64,000 nt of DNA from Phycisphaeraceae bacterium (GTDB lineage Bacteria > Planctomycetota > Phycisphaerae > Phycisphaerales > UBA1924). Positions 50,876 through 59,664 of this stretch are shown here, one piece after another. A model generated the notes under the pieces. The model was not told the origin of the DNA and searched no databases. It saw only the letters and a program-made list of their open reading frames with translations. The stretch lies in assembly GCA_019636565.1 (NCBI GenBank), contig JAHBXG010000020.1, positions 1-64,000 of the forward strand, read 5' to 3'. Each line of letters begins with the position of its first letter. Position 1 is the stretch's first letter. The position numbers and the translations under genes are program-made.

Positions 50876-52636
50876 TCAAGGCACTTCGAGTGGTACGACT
50901 TTGAACTGATCGACATCCACAAGGCCGAGGTCGGAGAGTTTCAGAGATGGAATGACCGGGAGAGGCATGAAGGAGAGGGGCATGAAGGGATCGTGGTGCG
51001 GGCAGCCGAGCGATTGGGCAGCGGCCATAAGGGCGCGTTGCTGTGCAATGACCGTTGCCGCGGGCTGATCGGACATAAGGCCGGCGATAGGCAGCGGGAA
51101 CAGCGCAAGGACGTTGCCGTCCTTAACGGCGCATTGTCCGCCGCCGCAGGCCTCGAGGGCGCGGGCTGCCGCGAGCATGTCGGTGTCGTTGGTTCCAAGG
51201 ATGGCGAGGTTGTGCGAATCGTGGCCGACGGTGGAGGCGATGGCGCCGGCTTTGAGACCGAAACCGGTGATGAAACCGCGGCCGATGTTGCCGCTGGCCC
51301 GATGCCGCTCGATGACGCAGAGTTTGAGGAGATCTCGGGAAACATCGGAGACGTACTTGCCGTCCATGACCTTGGGCGGCATCGTCAGATTGGCGGTCAG
51401 CAACTGATGCGGGTCCATGCCGATGACGCGAATGTTTTTTGCTCCGGGTTTGGCGGGGACTGTGAAAGAAGATTCGGAGAGCGGGGGAAGGCGGAGAGGC
51501 GAGCGCGGCGGAGTCGGACGCTTGGCGGTCGGCATTGAAGATTCGAGGAACGCGCCGTCTTTGGCAGCGAGTTTGCCGTGGAAATAGGTGGCGCGTGGGT
51601 GCGGCGCGTTCAGATCCTCAAAGACAATGAGATCTGCGAAATAGCCCGGGGCAATCGCGCCCAGATCACGCCTCCGATAGTGCATGGCCGGGTTCAGCGT
51701 GGCAATGGTGATCGCGGTGATCGCATCGAGCCCCAGTCTGATCGCCTTGCGGACGATGTGATCGATGTGCCCTTCGTCCGCAAGGTCGCCGGGGTGGCGA
51801 TCGTCGGTGCAGAAACAAAAGCGGCCGATCGTGCTGGGCGTGATCGCTGGCAGGAGGGCTTCGAGGTTGCGGGCTGCGCTGCCTTCGCGAATGTAAATGC
51901 GCATGCCGTGGGAGAGTTTTTCCAGGGCTTCTGCGGCATTCGTGCACTCGTGATCTGAAGAGATCCCCGCGGCGAGATACGCCTGGAGCGGCTTGCCCCG
52001 CAGCCCGGGAGAGTGGCCATCGACTATGCGCCGGGCGAGGCCGAGATTGACTTTGGCGAGAACATTCGGCTCGGCGTGGACGACTCCGGGAAAGTTCATC
52101 ATTTCGGCGAGCGCGACGACGCGCGGATCGTCGAAGAGCGGAGCGAGATCGTCGGCCTCAAGGCGTGCGCCGGAAGTTTCGAGGTGCGAAGACGGGACGC
52201 AGGACGAGAGCGCAAACATCGCATTGATGGGAAGCCCATCGGCATCGTCCATGATGTAGCGAATGCCGGGCAGGCCCAGGACGTTGGCGATCTCGTGCGG
52301 GTCGAGGACGACGCCGGTCGTCCCGTGCGGGAGCGCGAGGCGAACAAACTGCGAGGGAGGCAGGCTGGTGGATTCAACGTGCATGTGCGCGTCGATGAAG
52401 CCCGGCGCGACGAAGGCGCCTCGAAGGTCGATGGACTGCGTGGCGCTCGTGTAGTCGCCGACGCCAGCGATGCGATCCCTGTGAATGGCGATGTTGCCGG
52501 GCTCGATCTGGCCGGTGAACACGTTGATGATCTTCGCGTTGGTAAGGAGTAGATCAGCGGGGGCGTCGCCCCGCGCGACGGCGAGAAGTTCCGGTGTGAT
52601 CGGGCCGGTGGGAGGAATGGGCGTCGTTGAACTCAA
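50876..52636 (-). CDS. ade: Adenine deaminase
   Basis: The enzyme deaminates adenine to hypoxanthine, feeding xanthine dehydrogenase. The 586-residue product is of the amidohydrolase ADE type: APGFIDAHMHVESTSLPPSQF (HxH plus VES), TTGVVLDPHEIANVLG, SSDHECTNAAEAL, GRFCFCTDDRHPGDL and the C-terminal GHDSHNLAILGTNDTDM. It overlaps the mocA stop by 4 bases (ATGA). An intergenic palindrome of about 15 bp stands just after its stop. Confidence 0.94.
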   Translation of the reverse strand: MSSTTPIPPTGPITPELLAVARGDAPADLLLTNAKIINVFTGQIEPGNIAIHRDRIAGVGDYTSATQSIDLRGAFVAPGFIDAHMHVESTSLPPSQFVRLALPHGTTGVVLDPHEIANVLGLPGIRYIMDDADGLPINAMFALSSCVPSSHLETSGARLEADDLAPLFDDPRVVALAEMMNFPGVVHAEPNVLAKVNLGLARRIVDGHSPGLRGKPLQAYLAAGISSDHECTNAAEALEKLSHGMRIYIREGSAARNLEALLPAITPSTIGRFCFCTDDRHPGDLADEGHIDHIVRKAIRLGLDAITAITIATLNPAMHYRRRDLGAIAPGYFADLIVFEDLNAPHPRATYFHGKLAAKDGAFLESSMPTAKRPTPPRSPLRLPPLSESSFTVPAKPGAKNIRVIGMDPHQLLTANLTMPPKVMDGKYVSDVSRDLLKLCVIERHRASGNIGRGFITGFGLKAGAIASTVGHDSHNLAILGTNDTDMLAAARALEACGGGQCAVKDGNVLALFPLPIAGLMSDQPAATVIAQQRALMAAAQSLGCPHHDPFMPLSFMPLPVIPSLKLSDLGLVDVDQFKVVPLEVP

Positions 52637-53238
52637 GAATGCGCATCCGGTGCCGGAGATTCGACAAAGCGGCGAAAATCCTCCGGCGTATTCAGATTAC
52701 ACGCAACGACGGGGTCGCTCACCGGGATTCTCAGAACGGATGGGCGAAGCAATTCGTCCAGCCGGAGCGCGTCCGGATCGGATGCCGCGGCGAGTCTGGG
52801 ATCCAGGGTTGAAGTGATCCACGACCAGGGAACAAAAATCGGGTGGCCGCGAATGCCTTCGAAAGTGGCGGCGGTGGGGACCTCGCTCGATCGCAGGGCG
52901 AGCCAGAGCGCGTGGTCGCGTGGCGCCGGGACGTCGATGGGGAGAATGTAAACGCCGCCGGGAGGATTGACGCGGAGCGAATCGATGCCTGCCCGGATGC
53001 TGGCAAACATGGGTCGCGAGGAGTCGGAGAGGACGAACTTGGCGGGAGCAAGGGAGCTGGCACCGATGATGGCGTGGACTTCTGGCGAGAGGACCCAGAT
53101 CGACTCGATGCGGGCCTCGCGGAGGCGGTAGAGCTGCGTCTGCCACCACGGCTCGCGTCCCGCGTGCACGAGTGCCTTTGGCATTCCCATTCGAGAGCCT
53201 TTGCCGGCAGCGAGAATGAGGGCGGGAGAGAGGGGCAT
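52633..53238 (-). CDS. mocA: Molybdenum cofactor cytidylyltransferase (MocA/PucB-like NTP transferase)
   Basis: MocA makes molybdopterin cytosine dinucleotide. The 201-residue product has the nucleotidyltransferase head LILAAGKGSRMGMPKALV (LAAGxGxRMGxPK), then VYILPIDVPAPRDH (PxDxP metal site) and IRGHPIFVP. It lies next to xdhC, as pucB lies next to pucA in Bacillus subtilis. That pairing suggests the xanthine dehydrogenase uses the cytosine dinucleotide form of the cofactor. Confidence 0.88.
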   Translation of the reverse strand: MPLSPALILAAGKGSRMGMPKALVHAGREPWWQTQLYRLREARIESIWVLSPEVHAIIGASSLAPAKFVLSDSSRPMFASIRAGIDSLRVNPPGGVYILPIDVPAPRDHALWLALRSSEVPTAATFEGIRGHPIFVPWSWITSTLDPRLAAASDPDALRLDELLRPSVLRIPVSDPVVACNLNTPEDFRRFVESPAPDAHS

Positions 53239-53340
53239 CGATCGGTAGGGGAATTCGTGAATGGGCCGCGCGGTTGGGCGTCGTTGTGCCCTTCAGTTCG
53301 GTGCGGGCTCGTTGTGGAAGTTGTCGGCGAGATTCGAAGA

Positions 53341-54195
53341 TCAGTCTGTTTTGTTGGTTGCGGGGAGGCTTTGGCGTGCGGCGGCGCGAAGGGTGTTGGC
53401 TTCAATGAGCAATTGCGCGGCGACGGAAATGGCGACGGCGTGCGGTTCCTTGCCAGTATCGCCCACGCCGATCGGGCAGCGGATGGTCTGGACGAGATGT
53501 TCGTCAATTCCGGACGCGACGAGGCGACCAAAGAGGCAGACGCGTTTGCTCTTGGAGCCGATCAGGCCCACGAATGCCGGGGGCCTCTTTGCAAGGAGTT
53601 CGCGAAGAATCTCGAAGTCGGTGTCGTGCGAGCAGGTCATGACGAGCGCAAGGGTGGATGCCTGCTCCCGGGTCGCAACGGCGATGCCCTGTTTCCAATC
53701 GGCGACGCGCTGGGCCATCGGGTAGCGCTCGGCCGAATTCCATTCCGGGCGATCATCGACAATGGTGAGCGCGACAGGGGAGGGGGCAAGGATTTCGGAA
53801 AGCGATTGCGCGACGTGGCCGGCGCCGAAGAGGACGACATTCACCGGGCGGCCGTGGTATTCGAGGAAGACTTCCATGACGCCGCCGCAGCATTGCTCGG
53901 CTTCGGCGCCGAGGACGAAGCGTTCGACGGCGTGCGTCCGCTTCCGGACACACTCACGTGCGGCGTCGAGAACGAGGTGCTCGAACTGACCGCCCCCGAT
54001 GGTTCCGAAGGAGTGATTCGGGAAGGCGCTGAATTCCCGTGCGGGCGCACCGGTGGGGGGTGGGCGCCAGATCATCTTGGCACCGGTGGCGCGGGGTGTG
54101 CTGCCCTGCGTGTGGGTGACGGTGATGAAGACGAACTCTTCACCGGCCTCGGCGAGTTCGGCAGCGGTGCGGAGAATGAGCCGGGATTCGTCCAT
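53341..54195 (-). CDS. xdhC: Xanthine dehydrogenase accessory protein XdhC
   Basis: XdhC binds molybdopterin, has it sulfurated and passes it to xanthine dehydrogenase. The 284-residue product has the N-terminal domain with THTQGSTPRATGAKMIW and GTIGGGQFEHLVLDA. A Rossmann-type domain follows with VNVVLFGAGHVAQSLSEIL and PPAFVGLIGSKSKRV. The end holds CPIGVGDTGKEPHAVAISVA, typical of XdhC. It begins 4 bases after the FAD subunit stop. Confidence 0.93.
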   Translation of the reverse strand: MDESRLILRTAAELAEAGEEFVFITVTHTQGSTPRATGAKMIWRPPPTGAPAREFSAFPNHSFGTIGGGQFEHLVLDAARECVRKRTHAVERFVLGAEAEQCCGGVMEVFLEYHGRPVNVVLFGAGHVAQSLSEILAPSPVALTIVDDRPEWNSAERYPMAQRVADWKQGIAVATREQASTLALVMTCSHDTDFEILRELLAKRPPAFVGLIGSKSKRVCLFGRLVASGIDEHLVQTIRCPIGVGDTGKEPHAVAISVAAQLLIEANTLRAAARQSLPATNKTD

Positions 54196-54199
54196 GGAA

Positions 54200-55039
54200 T
54201 CAGGTCACCGAAGGGCAAACGCCATTCAGTGAATGGTAGAGAAGCCGGGCAAGAACCGTGCGCCGGTAGTCGGCGGTGGACCGAATGTCGTCGATCGGGG
54301 TAACGTCAGCCGCGATTGCGGATGAAAAGTCATCGGGCTTCCGGATCGGTGAGGCAGACTGAAGCAGTTGCTCGATCGCGGGACAACGTTTGACGGTTGC
54401 GGCAACGCTGTTGGCGACGACACGCCAAGGCGCGGCAGCAGAAGCCTCGCGCGTGACCGCCAGGCCGATCTTTGTGATCGCCTGCGCGCGCCTCGCGCCG
54501 ACCTTGTGGAAAACGGAAAAATCGTACTTGCGGAGCGGCATCGTGATCGTCGAAATGAGTTCGTCCGTGCGGCGGACGGACTTGCGATAGCCGGTGTAGT
54601 ACTCGTGCAGAGGGACGGAACGCGCGCCGGACTTGGACGTCAATGTCACAGATGCGTCGTACGCCATGAGAACAGGGACGCCATCAGCAGCGGGAGAGCC
54701 ATTGGCGATGTTGCCGGCCCACGTGCCGCGGGATTGGATCTGGATCGCGCCGACCTGACGGGCGGATTCGCAGAGCAGGGGGAACTCGGATTTCGCGCGC
54801 GAGTCTTGCAGGACATCCCAGTAGGTTGTGAGCGCGCCGAGAGTCAGAGAATCCGCAGCCCAGGTGATCTTGCGGAGTTCTCGGAGTTTGGAAAGATCAA
54901 GGTACGATTTGTCGTGCTCCGATTGGCGCAGTGGCCAGTGGACGAGCAGATCGGTCGCCCCCGCAAGTGGAATGAGATCCGGCTGCTTGGCGCAGAGATC
55001 GCATGCCTCGGCAAGGGTGTTCGGCATGAAGACGTTCAT
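54200..55039 (-). CDS. Xanthine dehydrogenase, FAD-binding subunit
   Basis: The 279-residue product starts at ATG 55039 (MNVFMPNTLAEACDL), in an ATGA overlap with the Fe-S subunit. It has the FAD pyrophosphate loop PLAGATDLLVHWP, the QIQSRGTWAGNIANGSPAAD block and KVGARRAQAITKIGLAV. This is the middle subunit in electron flow from the Fe-S clusters to NAD+. It corresponds to PucC of Bacillus subtilis. Confidence 0.92.
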   Translation of the reverse strand: MNVFMPNTLAEACDLCAKQPDLIPLAGATDLLVHWPLRQSEHDKSYLDLSKLRELRKITWAADSLTLGALTTYWDVLQDSRAKSEFPLLCESARQVGAIQIQSRGTWAGNIANGSPAADGVPVLMAYDASVTLTSKSGARSVPLHEYYTGYRKSVRRTDELISTITMPLRKYDFSVFHKVGARRAQAITKIGLAVTREASAAAPWRVVANSVAATVKRCPAIEQLLQSASPIRKPDDFSSAIAADVTPIDDIRSTADYRRTVLARLLYHSLNGVCPSVT

Positions 55040-55542
55040 GAGCGTCCCCCCGGCGGCTTGCCGATCCACTTCTCGAGGCCGTCGATGATGCCGTCGTAGC
55101 CGGTGCAGCGACAGAGGTTGCCCGCCATCAACGCACGCATGGTGTTCGAAGCCAGAACGTCCGAATGTTCCTTGATCCAGTTTGCGGTGACGACCACCCC
55201 GGGAGTGCACGCGCCGCACTGTGTCGCGCCGGCTTCGAGCATGGGCTGAAGCGAAGAAGCCGGGATGGACTCGATTGTGCGGACTTTGCAGCCGCGCACC
55301 TGAAAAGTAGGAATAAGGCAGGCGTTTGCGGGCAGGTCATCGATGATCACCGTGCACGCGCCGCACTCGCCTTCGCCGCATCCTTCTTTGGAGCCAGGGA
55401 GCTTGAGCCGGTAGCGGAGGGTGTCGAGCAGGCGTTCAGTGGGGTCGATGGGGATATCGACGTCGCGTCCATTCAGATTGAAACGGATCGACACGGCTGC
55501 CGAACGATCATGGATTGGAGATGGAATGAAATGCTCTTGCAT
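55036..55542 (-). CDS. Xanthine dehydrogenase, [2Fe-2S] subunit
   Basis: The 168-residue product holds two [2Fe-2S] clusters. The plant-ferredoxin type is GCGEGECGACTVIIDD followed by Cys; the second is QCGACTPG with NLCRCTGYDG. Its ATG overlaps the stop of the molybdenum subunit by one base. It corresponds to PucE of Bacillus subtilis. Length fits the separate-subunit form. Confidence 0.94.
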   Translation of the reverse strand: MQEHFIPSPIHDRSAAVSIRFNLNGRDVDIPIDPTERLLDTLRYRLKLPGSKEGCGEGECGACTVIIDDLPANACLIPTFQVRGCKVRTIESIPASSLQPMLEAGATQCGACTPGVVVTANWIKEHSDVLASNTMRALMAGNLCRCTGYDGIIDGLEKWIGKPPGGRS

Positions 55543-57761
55543 TAACAGTTCTGGGGCAGAAGAGAAAGAAGTTTTTCCGGCGTCAGCGGGATTGCTTTCG
55601 CATCTGCGCCGGTTGCATGCGCGACGGCGCTTAGGATCGCGGGAGCGGGACCGTCCATCGGAAGCTCGCCGACGCCCTTCGCGCCGCCGCCCCCGAACGG
55701 ATACGGAGTCTCGTGGAATATCACGCGTATGGGCGGCACATCATCCGAAGTGGGGATGATGTAATTGGTGAGCGTGTTGTTGAGCATGCCGCCGTCTTTG
55801 AACTTGAATTCTTCACTGAGAGCCCACCCGATGGCCTGAACGACACCGCCCTGAACCTGTCCCTTCGCAAGGACCGGATTGATAACCTTGCCGATGTCCT
55901 GCATGGCGGTGAAATCAAGCACGCGGATCGCCGCGGTGCGAAGGTCAACTTCGACGTGAGCGATGCAAACGCCCCAGGCGTACGTCGCGTAGGCGTCGCC
56001 GACGTAGTTTTTGTCGTCGAACTTGACGTTTGGCGGGGGCGCGTATGTCGCGCGACCCTTGAGTTCTTTTCCCGGGTTCTTCTTGTGCCAGTCGGAAATT
56101 GCGGCCTTCAGTGCGCTGCCGCGGAGAGGCTTGCCGTTCTGGCCGAGTTGGACCGCGAGATCGTCGATCGCGCGCTCGATCAATTTGCCCACGACCATGA
56201 CGGTGCGTGAAGCCACCGTGGGGCCGGAGTTGGGAACGCGGAAGGTATCCGGGACGCCGATCACGATGTCGGTCGCATTCAGACCAGCGGCCTCGGCGGC
56301 GATGGCTGTAAATGCGGTGTTGGTTCCCTGCCCCATCTCGGTGCTCGCGGCAAGCACTTCGATTTTGCCGTCGCTTCGTCCGCCGACATCAACTTTAGAA
56401 TTGAGATACACCTCGCCGTTGCCGGTGAAACCCGCGCCGTGCAGGACGGTTGCCACGCCGATGCCGCGCCGCAGATAGGGGTGCGTCTTGTTGAAGGCTT
56501 CGGATTCGCGCTTGTGTTTGTCGTAATCGGATGCGCGAACGGCCGAGTCCAGAAGCGCATGGCGGTCGGTGCCGCCGGAGACGATCTGCTGCGTTGATGT
56601 GGTCTGGCCGTCCCTTAGCAGGTTGATGCGACGGACTTCGACGGGCTCAAGGCCGACGGCGTGCGCGATTCGGTCCATTTGCCGCTCGCAGGCGAAAATG
56701 GTCTGCGGCGCCCCGAATCCTCGGAACGCGCCGTAAGGAACGCAGTTCGTGAGAACGGCTTTGCTCTCGATGAGGACGTTCTCGCAGAAGTACGGCCCAG
56801 CGGCGTGGATGATGCCGCGGGAAAGGACGACGGGCGAAAGGGTGACATATGCGCCGCCATCGAGAATGACCTCGATGTGCTGGGCGAGCAGTCTTCCGTC
56901 CTTCGCGACCGCCGTTTTGTGACGGACTAAAGACGGATGGCGCTTGGGTGTCGCGGCCATGTCCTCGGAGCGGTCATAGATGATCTTGACTGGACGGCGG
57001 GCTTTGAGCGCGAGAAGGGCGCAATGCAGCGCGATGGTCGAGGGGTAGTCTTCTTTGCCGCCGAATCCGCCGCCGGTTGGGGCCTGGATCACGCGGACGC
57101 GAGTCTCATCGCGCTGGAGTGCGTGCTTCAACGCGTTCAGCACGTAGTACGGGCACTGCATCGATCCTCGGACCACAACGACATCGCCGTTGGGTCCCTC
57201 TTCCATCCACGCGGACATCGCGTTGTTCTCGATGTACACGTGTTCTTGCGCGCCGGTTTCGTACTCGCCTTCGACGATCTTGTAGGCGTTTGCGAAAGCG
57301 GCGTGGACGTCGCCCTTCTTGATCTGGAGCCTCTTGATGATGTTGTCGGTGCCACGCTGTATCTGATCGGGGCGAGGAGCAATTCGGAAATCGAGAACGG
57401 GGGGATCGGGGTCGATCTCGACCTGGATGGAAGCGACGGCGCGCCGGAGGAGATTCCGATCCTCGTGTGCGACGAGCGCAACGGCCTCGTGCATGTGGCG
57501 GACGTAGCCCGGCGCGAGCACGGGCTGGTCATTCTCGATCAGGTAGGTCTCGTTCGGGCCGGGGATATCGCGGGGCTCGACGACAACAAAATGGGACCAG
57601 TCGAAATCGGAGCCGTAGGAAATTTGTCGGATCTTGCCGCGAGAAGCCGGCGAGCGAACGGTCATTCCCCAGAGGCAACCCTTGAGCGTACCTTCGAGCG
57701 GCTCATCGTCGAGGTAGCGTTCGGCGCCGGAGAGTTTGGAAAGACCTTCGAGTCGTTGCAT
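55542..57761 (-). CDS. Xanthine dehydrogenase, molybdopterin-binding subunit
   Basis: The 739-residue product hydroxylates hypoxanthine and xanthine at the molybdenum centre. It begins MQRLEGLSKLSGAERYLDD, the usual start of the family. Motifs are GGGFGGKEDYPSTIALHCAL, ILDGGAYVTLSP, NCVPYGAFRGFGAPQ, EMGQGTNTAFTAIAA and the active-site Glu in GGGAKGVGELPMDGP. The C-terminus is PEKLLSLLPQNC. It is the first gene of the minus-strand operon, corresponding to PucD of Bacillus subtilis. Confidence 0.94.
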   Translation of the reverse strand: MQRLEGLSKLSGAERYLDDEPLEGTLKGCLWGMTVRSPASRGKIRQISYGSDFDWSHFVVVEPRDIPGPNETYLIENDQPVLAPGYVRHMHEAVALVAHEDRNLLRRAVASIQVEIDPDPPVLDFRIAPRPDQIQRGTDNIIKRLQIKKGDVHAAFANAYKIVEGEYETGAQEHVYIENNAMSAWMEEGPNGDVVVVRGSMQCPYYVLNALKHALQRDETRVRVIQAPTGGGFGGKEDYPSTIALHCALLALKARRPVKIIYDRSEDMAATPKRHPSLVRHKTAVAKDGRLLAQHIEVILDGGAYVTLSPVVLSRGIIHAAGPYFCENVLIESKAVLTNCVPYGAFRGFGAPQTIFACERQMDRIAHAVGLEPVEVRRINLLRDGQTTSTQQIVSGGTDRHALLDSAVRASDYDKHKRESEAFNKTHPYLRRGIGVATVLHGAGFTGNGEVYLNSKVDVGGRSDGKIEVLAASTEMGQGTNTAFTAIAAEAAGLNATDIVIGVPDTFRVPNSGPTVASRTVMVVGKLIERAIDDLAVQLGQNGKPLRGSALKAAISDWHKKNPGKELKGRATYAPPPNVKFDDKNYVGDAYATYAWGVCIAHVEVDLRTAAIRVLDFTAMQDIGKVINPVLAKGQVQGGVVQAIGWALSEEFKFKDGGMLNNTLTNYIIPTSDDVPPIRVIFHETPYPFGGGGAKGVGELPMDGPAPAILSAVAHATGADAKAIPLTPEKLLSLLPQNC

Positions 57762-57823
57762 GGATCGGTGGCTTTGGCTGGCGCGAAAGAGCCGCGCGTG
57801 GCGGGATTAACTAGCAGATCATA

Positions 57824-59152
57824 CTAGTTCCCGGTCGAGCCTTTGGTCGACTGAGCAACCGATTCCGAAGGAGCGTCGACTACTCTGCGCCACGAACCCT
57901 GCGAAGGGGTCATAGTTACCGTATAGAACCCCGGCGGAGGCGAGTTGTAAGGGTTGTTGTCGTATGCGAGCGTCAGCGTGCCGCCGACAGTGAGAGTTCC
58001 TTTGACGATCAAGACGCCAACGGTGGGTGCGTTGCTCGTGCTCACATTTCCTGAGGCGTAAACCAGACCAGAAATCGAGGACGGGTAGGAATCGCTGGTA
58101 TCGGTGTCGGTGGAACCGGCCGGGTATCCATACGGCGTACCGGGCGGATTGAAGTTGGTGCTCAGGGTGCTTTCGCTGAGATTCGATGACGACATCTGGA
58201 GCGAAATACTGCCATTGACAAGCAGGCACGGATAGTTGCTCACGGCTGGAAACCACCGAACGCTTCCGCTCACGGCGGTTGAGAGTCCGGGGTTGAGCAG
58301 CACCAGGGTGCCGGCGATTCGACAGTTCGTGATCACCAGTGATTGGCCTTGGCAGTCGATCACGTAGACGCCATTTGCATTCGTCGGTCCGTAAGGATTC
58401 GAGGCGGGACTGAGTACGACTTTCTGGATCGTGGGCTTGAACGACACCAGCGGCAACGATCCAATCGAAATGGCCGTGCCCGACGCTACATAGGAATCAA
58501 AAACGCTTGAATTCGGCAGAACACGAGCCGCGGCCGAAGTCGTAGTTGTGCCGAAAAACCCGGTCCCGATGATCGACACTCCGGCCTCGACGTTCGGCCG
58601 AATCGTGGCGAGCACCGAGGTGATGCTGAGGTTGGTTGCAATCGTTGCGCCAGCTGGCGTAATAGTGGAAGAGGTCGCGTTGATTGCACCGCCCACGGTC
58701 AACGGAATCGCCAGGCAGTTCAGCGGCACGGTCTTTGCGTCAAGTTGCACAGAAAGGCGCTGGCGGGACAGGCCCACGGTTGCATCGGCCAGCACGACAA
58801 CAGAGTCGAGTTCCGATCGATTGAGAGCGCCGGCTGAATTGGTTACCGAGAAATCAATAGAAGCATCCTGCAGGGAGCCGCCCGCGAGCCATGTTCCGTT
58901 GCTGTGGTTGGCGCGCCAGGACGAATCCGATTTGATTGTCGCCCGTGCCAGCTCGATCGCGGAACGCGCCACCGTGCGTGCCTGCACTTCATCCTTGCGG
59001 AGCTTGTTTGCCGCTGCTCTGGATCGAGCGACCGACATGCCGCCAAGCGCTATCGCTGCCACCATCAGCCCGATGCCCACCGCAACGACATAGGCTGTCC
59101 CGCGCCGGGTCGCGTTCCACCGGAACTGTCCGAGTTGGAAAGAGGTATTCAC
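57824..59152 (-). CDS. Minor pseudopilin, PilX/GspK-like
   Basis: The 442-residue product has a short basic head then a hydrophobic helix at about 18-42 (GTAYVVAVGIGLMVAAIALGG) followed by an amphipathic helix (RSRAAANKLRKDEVQARTVA). This is the layout of large pseudopilins such as PilX or GspK. The Glu at +5 is absent, as in GspK. The rest is Ser/Thr-rich beta structure (STITPAGATIATNLSIT). It is the last of four overlapping minus-strand genes. Assignment to T4P or type II secretion cannot be made from the window. Confidence 0.75.
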   Translation of the reverse strand: MNTSFQLGQFRWNATRRGTAYVVAVGIGLMVAAIALGGMSVARSRAAANKLRKDEVQARTVARSAIELARATIKSDSSWRANHSNGTWLAGGSLQDASIDFSVTNSAGALNRSELDSVVVLADATVGLSRQRLSVQLDAKTVPLNCLAIPLTVGGAINATSSTITPAGATIATNLSITSVLATIRPNVEAGVSIIGTGFFGTTTTSAAARVLPNSSVFDSYVASGTAISIGSLPLVSFKPTIQKVVLSPASNPYGPTNANGVYVIDCQGQSLVITNCRIAGTLVLLNPGLSTAVSGSVRWFPAVSNYPCLLVNGSISLQMSSSNLSESTLSTNFNPPGTPYGYPAGSTDTDTSDSYPSSISGLVYASGNVSTSNAPTVGVLIVKGTLTVGGTLTLAYDNNPYNSPPPGFYTVTMTPSQGSWRRVVDAPSESVAQSTKGSTGN

Positions 59153-59664
59153 GGGTCGGCCGCTCTCAAAGAGGTGAGTTTGCAGACAACCTTACCCGCG
59201 TACGAAACCGTGACTTCGATTCGCTTCAGCCCCGATTCGACGACACTGTTCGAGTCCGGCGAAGCGATCTGAGCGCGATAGACGCGTACCGATCTCGACC
59301 ACATTGTCATGTTTGCGATTGCGGAACCATCGGATGACTTGGGTGGGGATTCGGTCCAATTGTCGAAGTCGTCGACGTCATCAAAGGTCGTCTTATTGCT
59401 GGCGATCTCACCTGCATCGAGTCCCATCGTTGTCGCCCCGCCAGGCTCCACATAAGCACGCGACAGAATCTCGTTCGTGAGACCCTCTGCCAGCAATGAA
59501 CCATTGAGCGATCGCGCGCTGATCGCTTGCGCAGCTCCCGCTCCTGCCGCGGCACGCAATCCGGCGGTGATCATCAAGCCCAGAATGATCGATGCGCCGG
59601 CGCACTCGATCAGGGTGACGCCTCGCCGCTCCGTGTTGATATTTGCTGGGTGCGGGTTCATCAC
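59149..59664 (-). CDS. Minor pseudopilin, PilV/GspI-like
   Basis: The 171-residue product has a prepilin cleavage motif RRG/VTLIECAGASIILGLM at 13-30, with Glu at +5 of the mature protein. The helix continues (AAGAGAAQAISARSLNGS). The soluble part holds SRAYVEPGGATTMGLD and ends KVVCKLTSLRAADP. It overlaps both neighbours by 4 bases. Confidence 0.8.
   Translation of the reverse strand: MMNPHPANINTERRGVTLIECAGASIILGLMITAGLRAAAGAGAAQAISARSLNGSLLAEGLTNEILSRAYVEPGGATTMGLDAGEIASNKTTFDDVDDFDNWTESPPKSSDGSAIANMTMWSRSVRVYRAQIASPDSNSVVESGLKRIEVTVSYAGKVVCKLTSLRAADP

Noticed and set aside
52843..54303. 486-residue plus-strand frame across mocA and xdhC
   Set aside because: Antisense to two genes with clear motifs; composition is that of a high-GC shadow frame.
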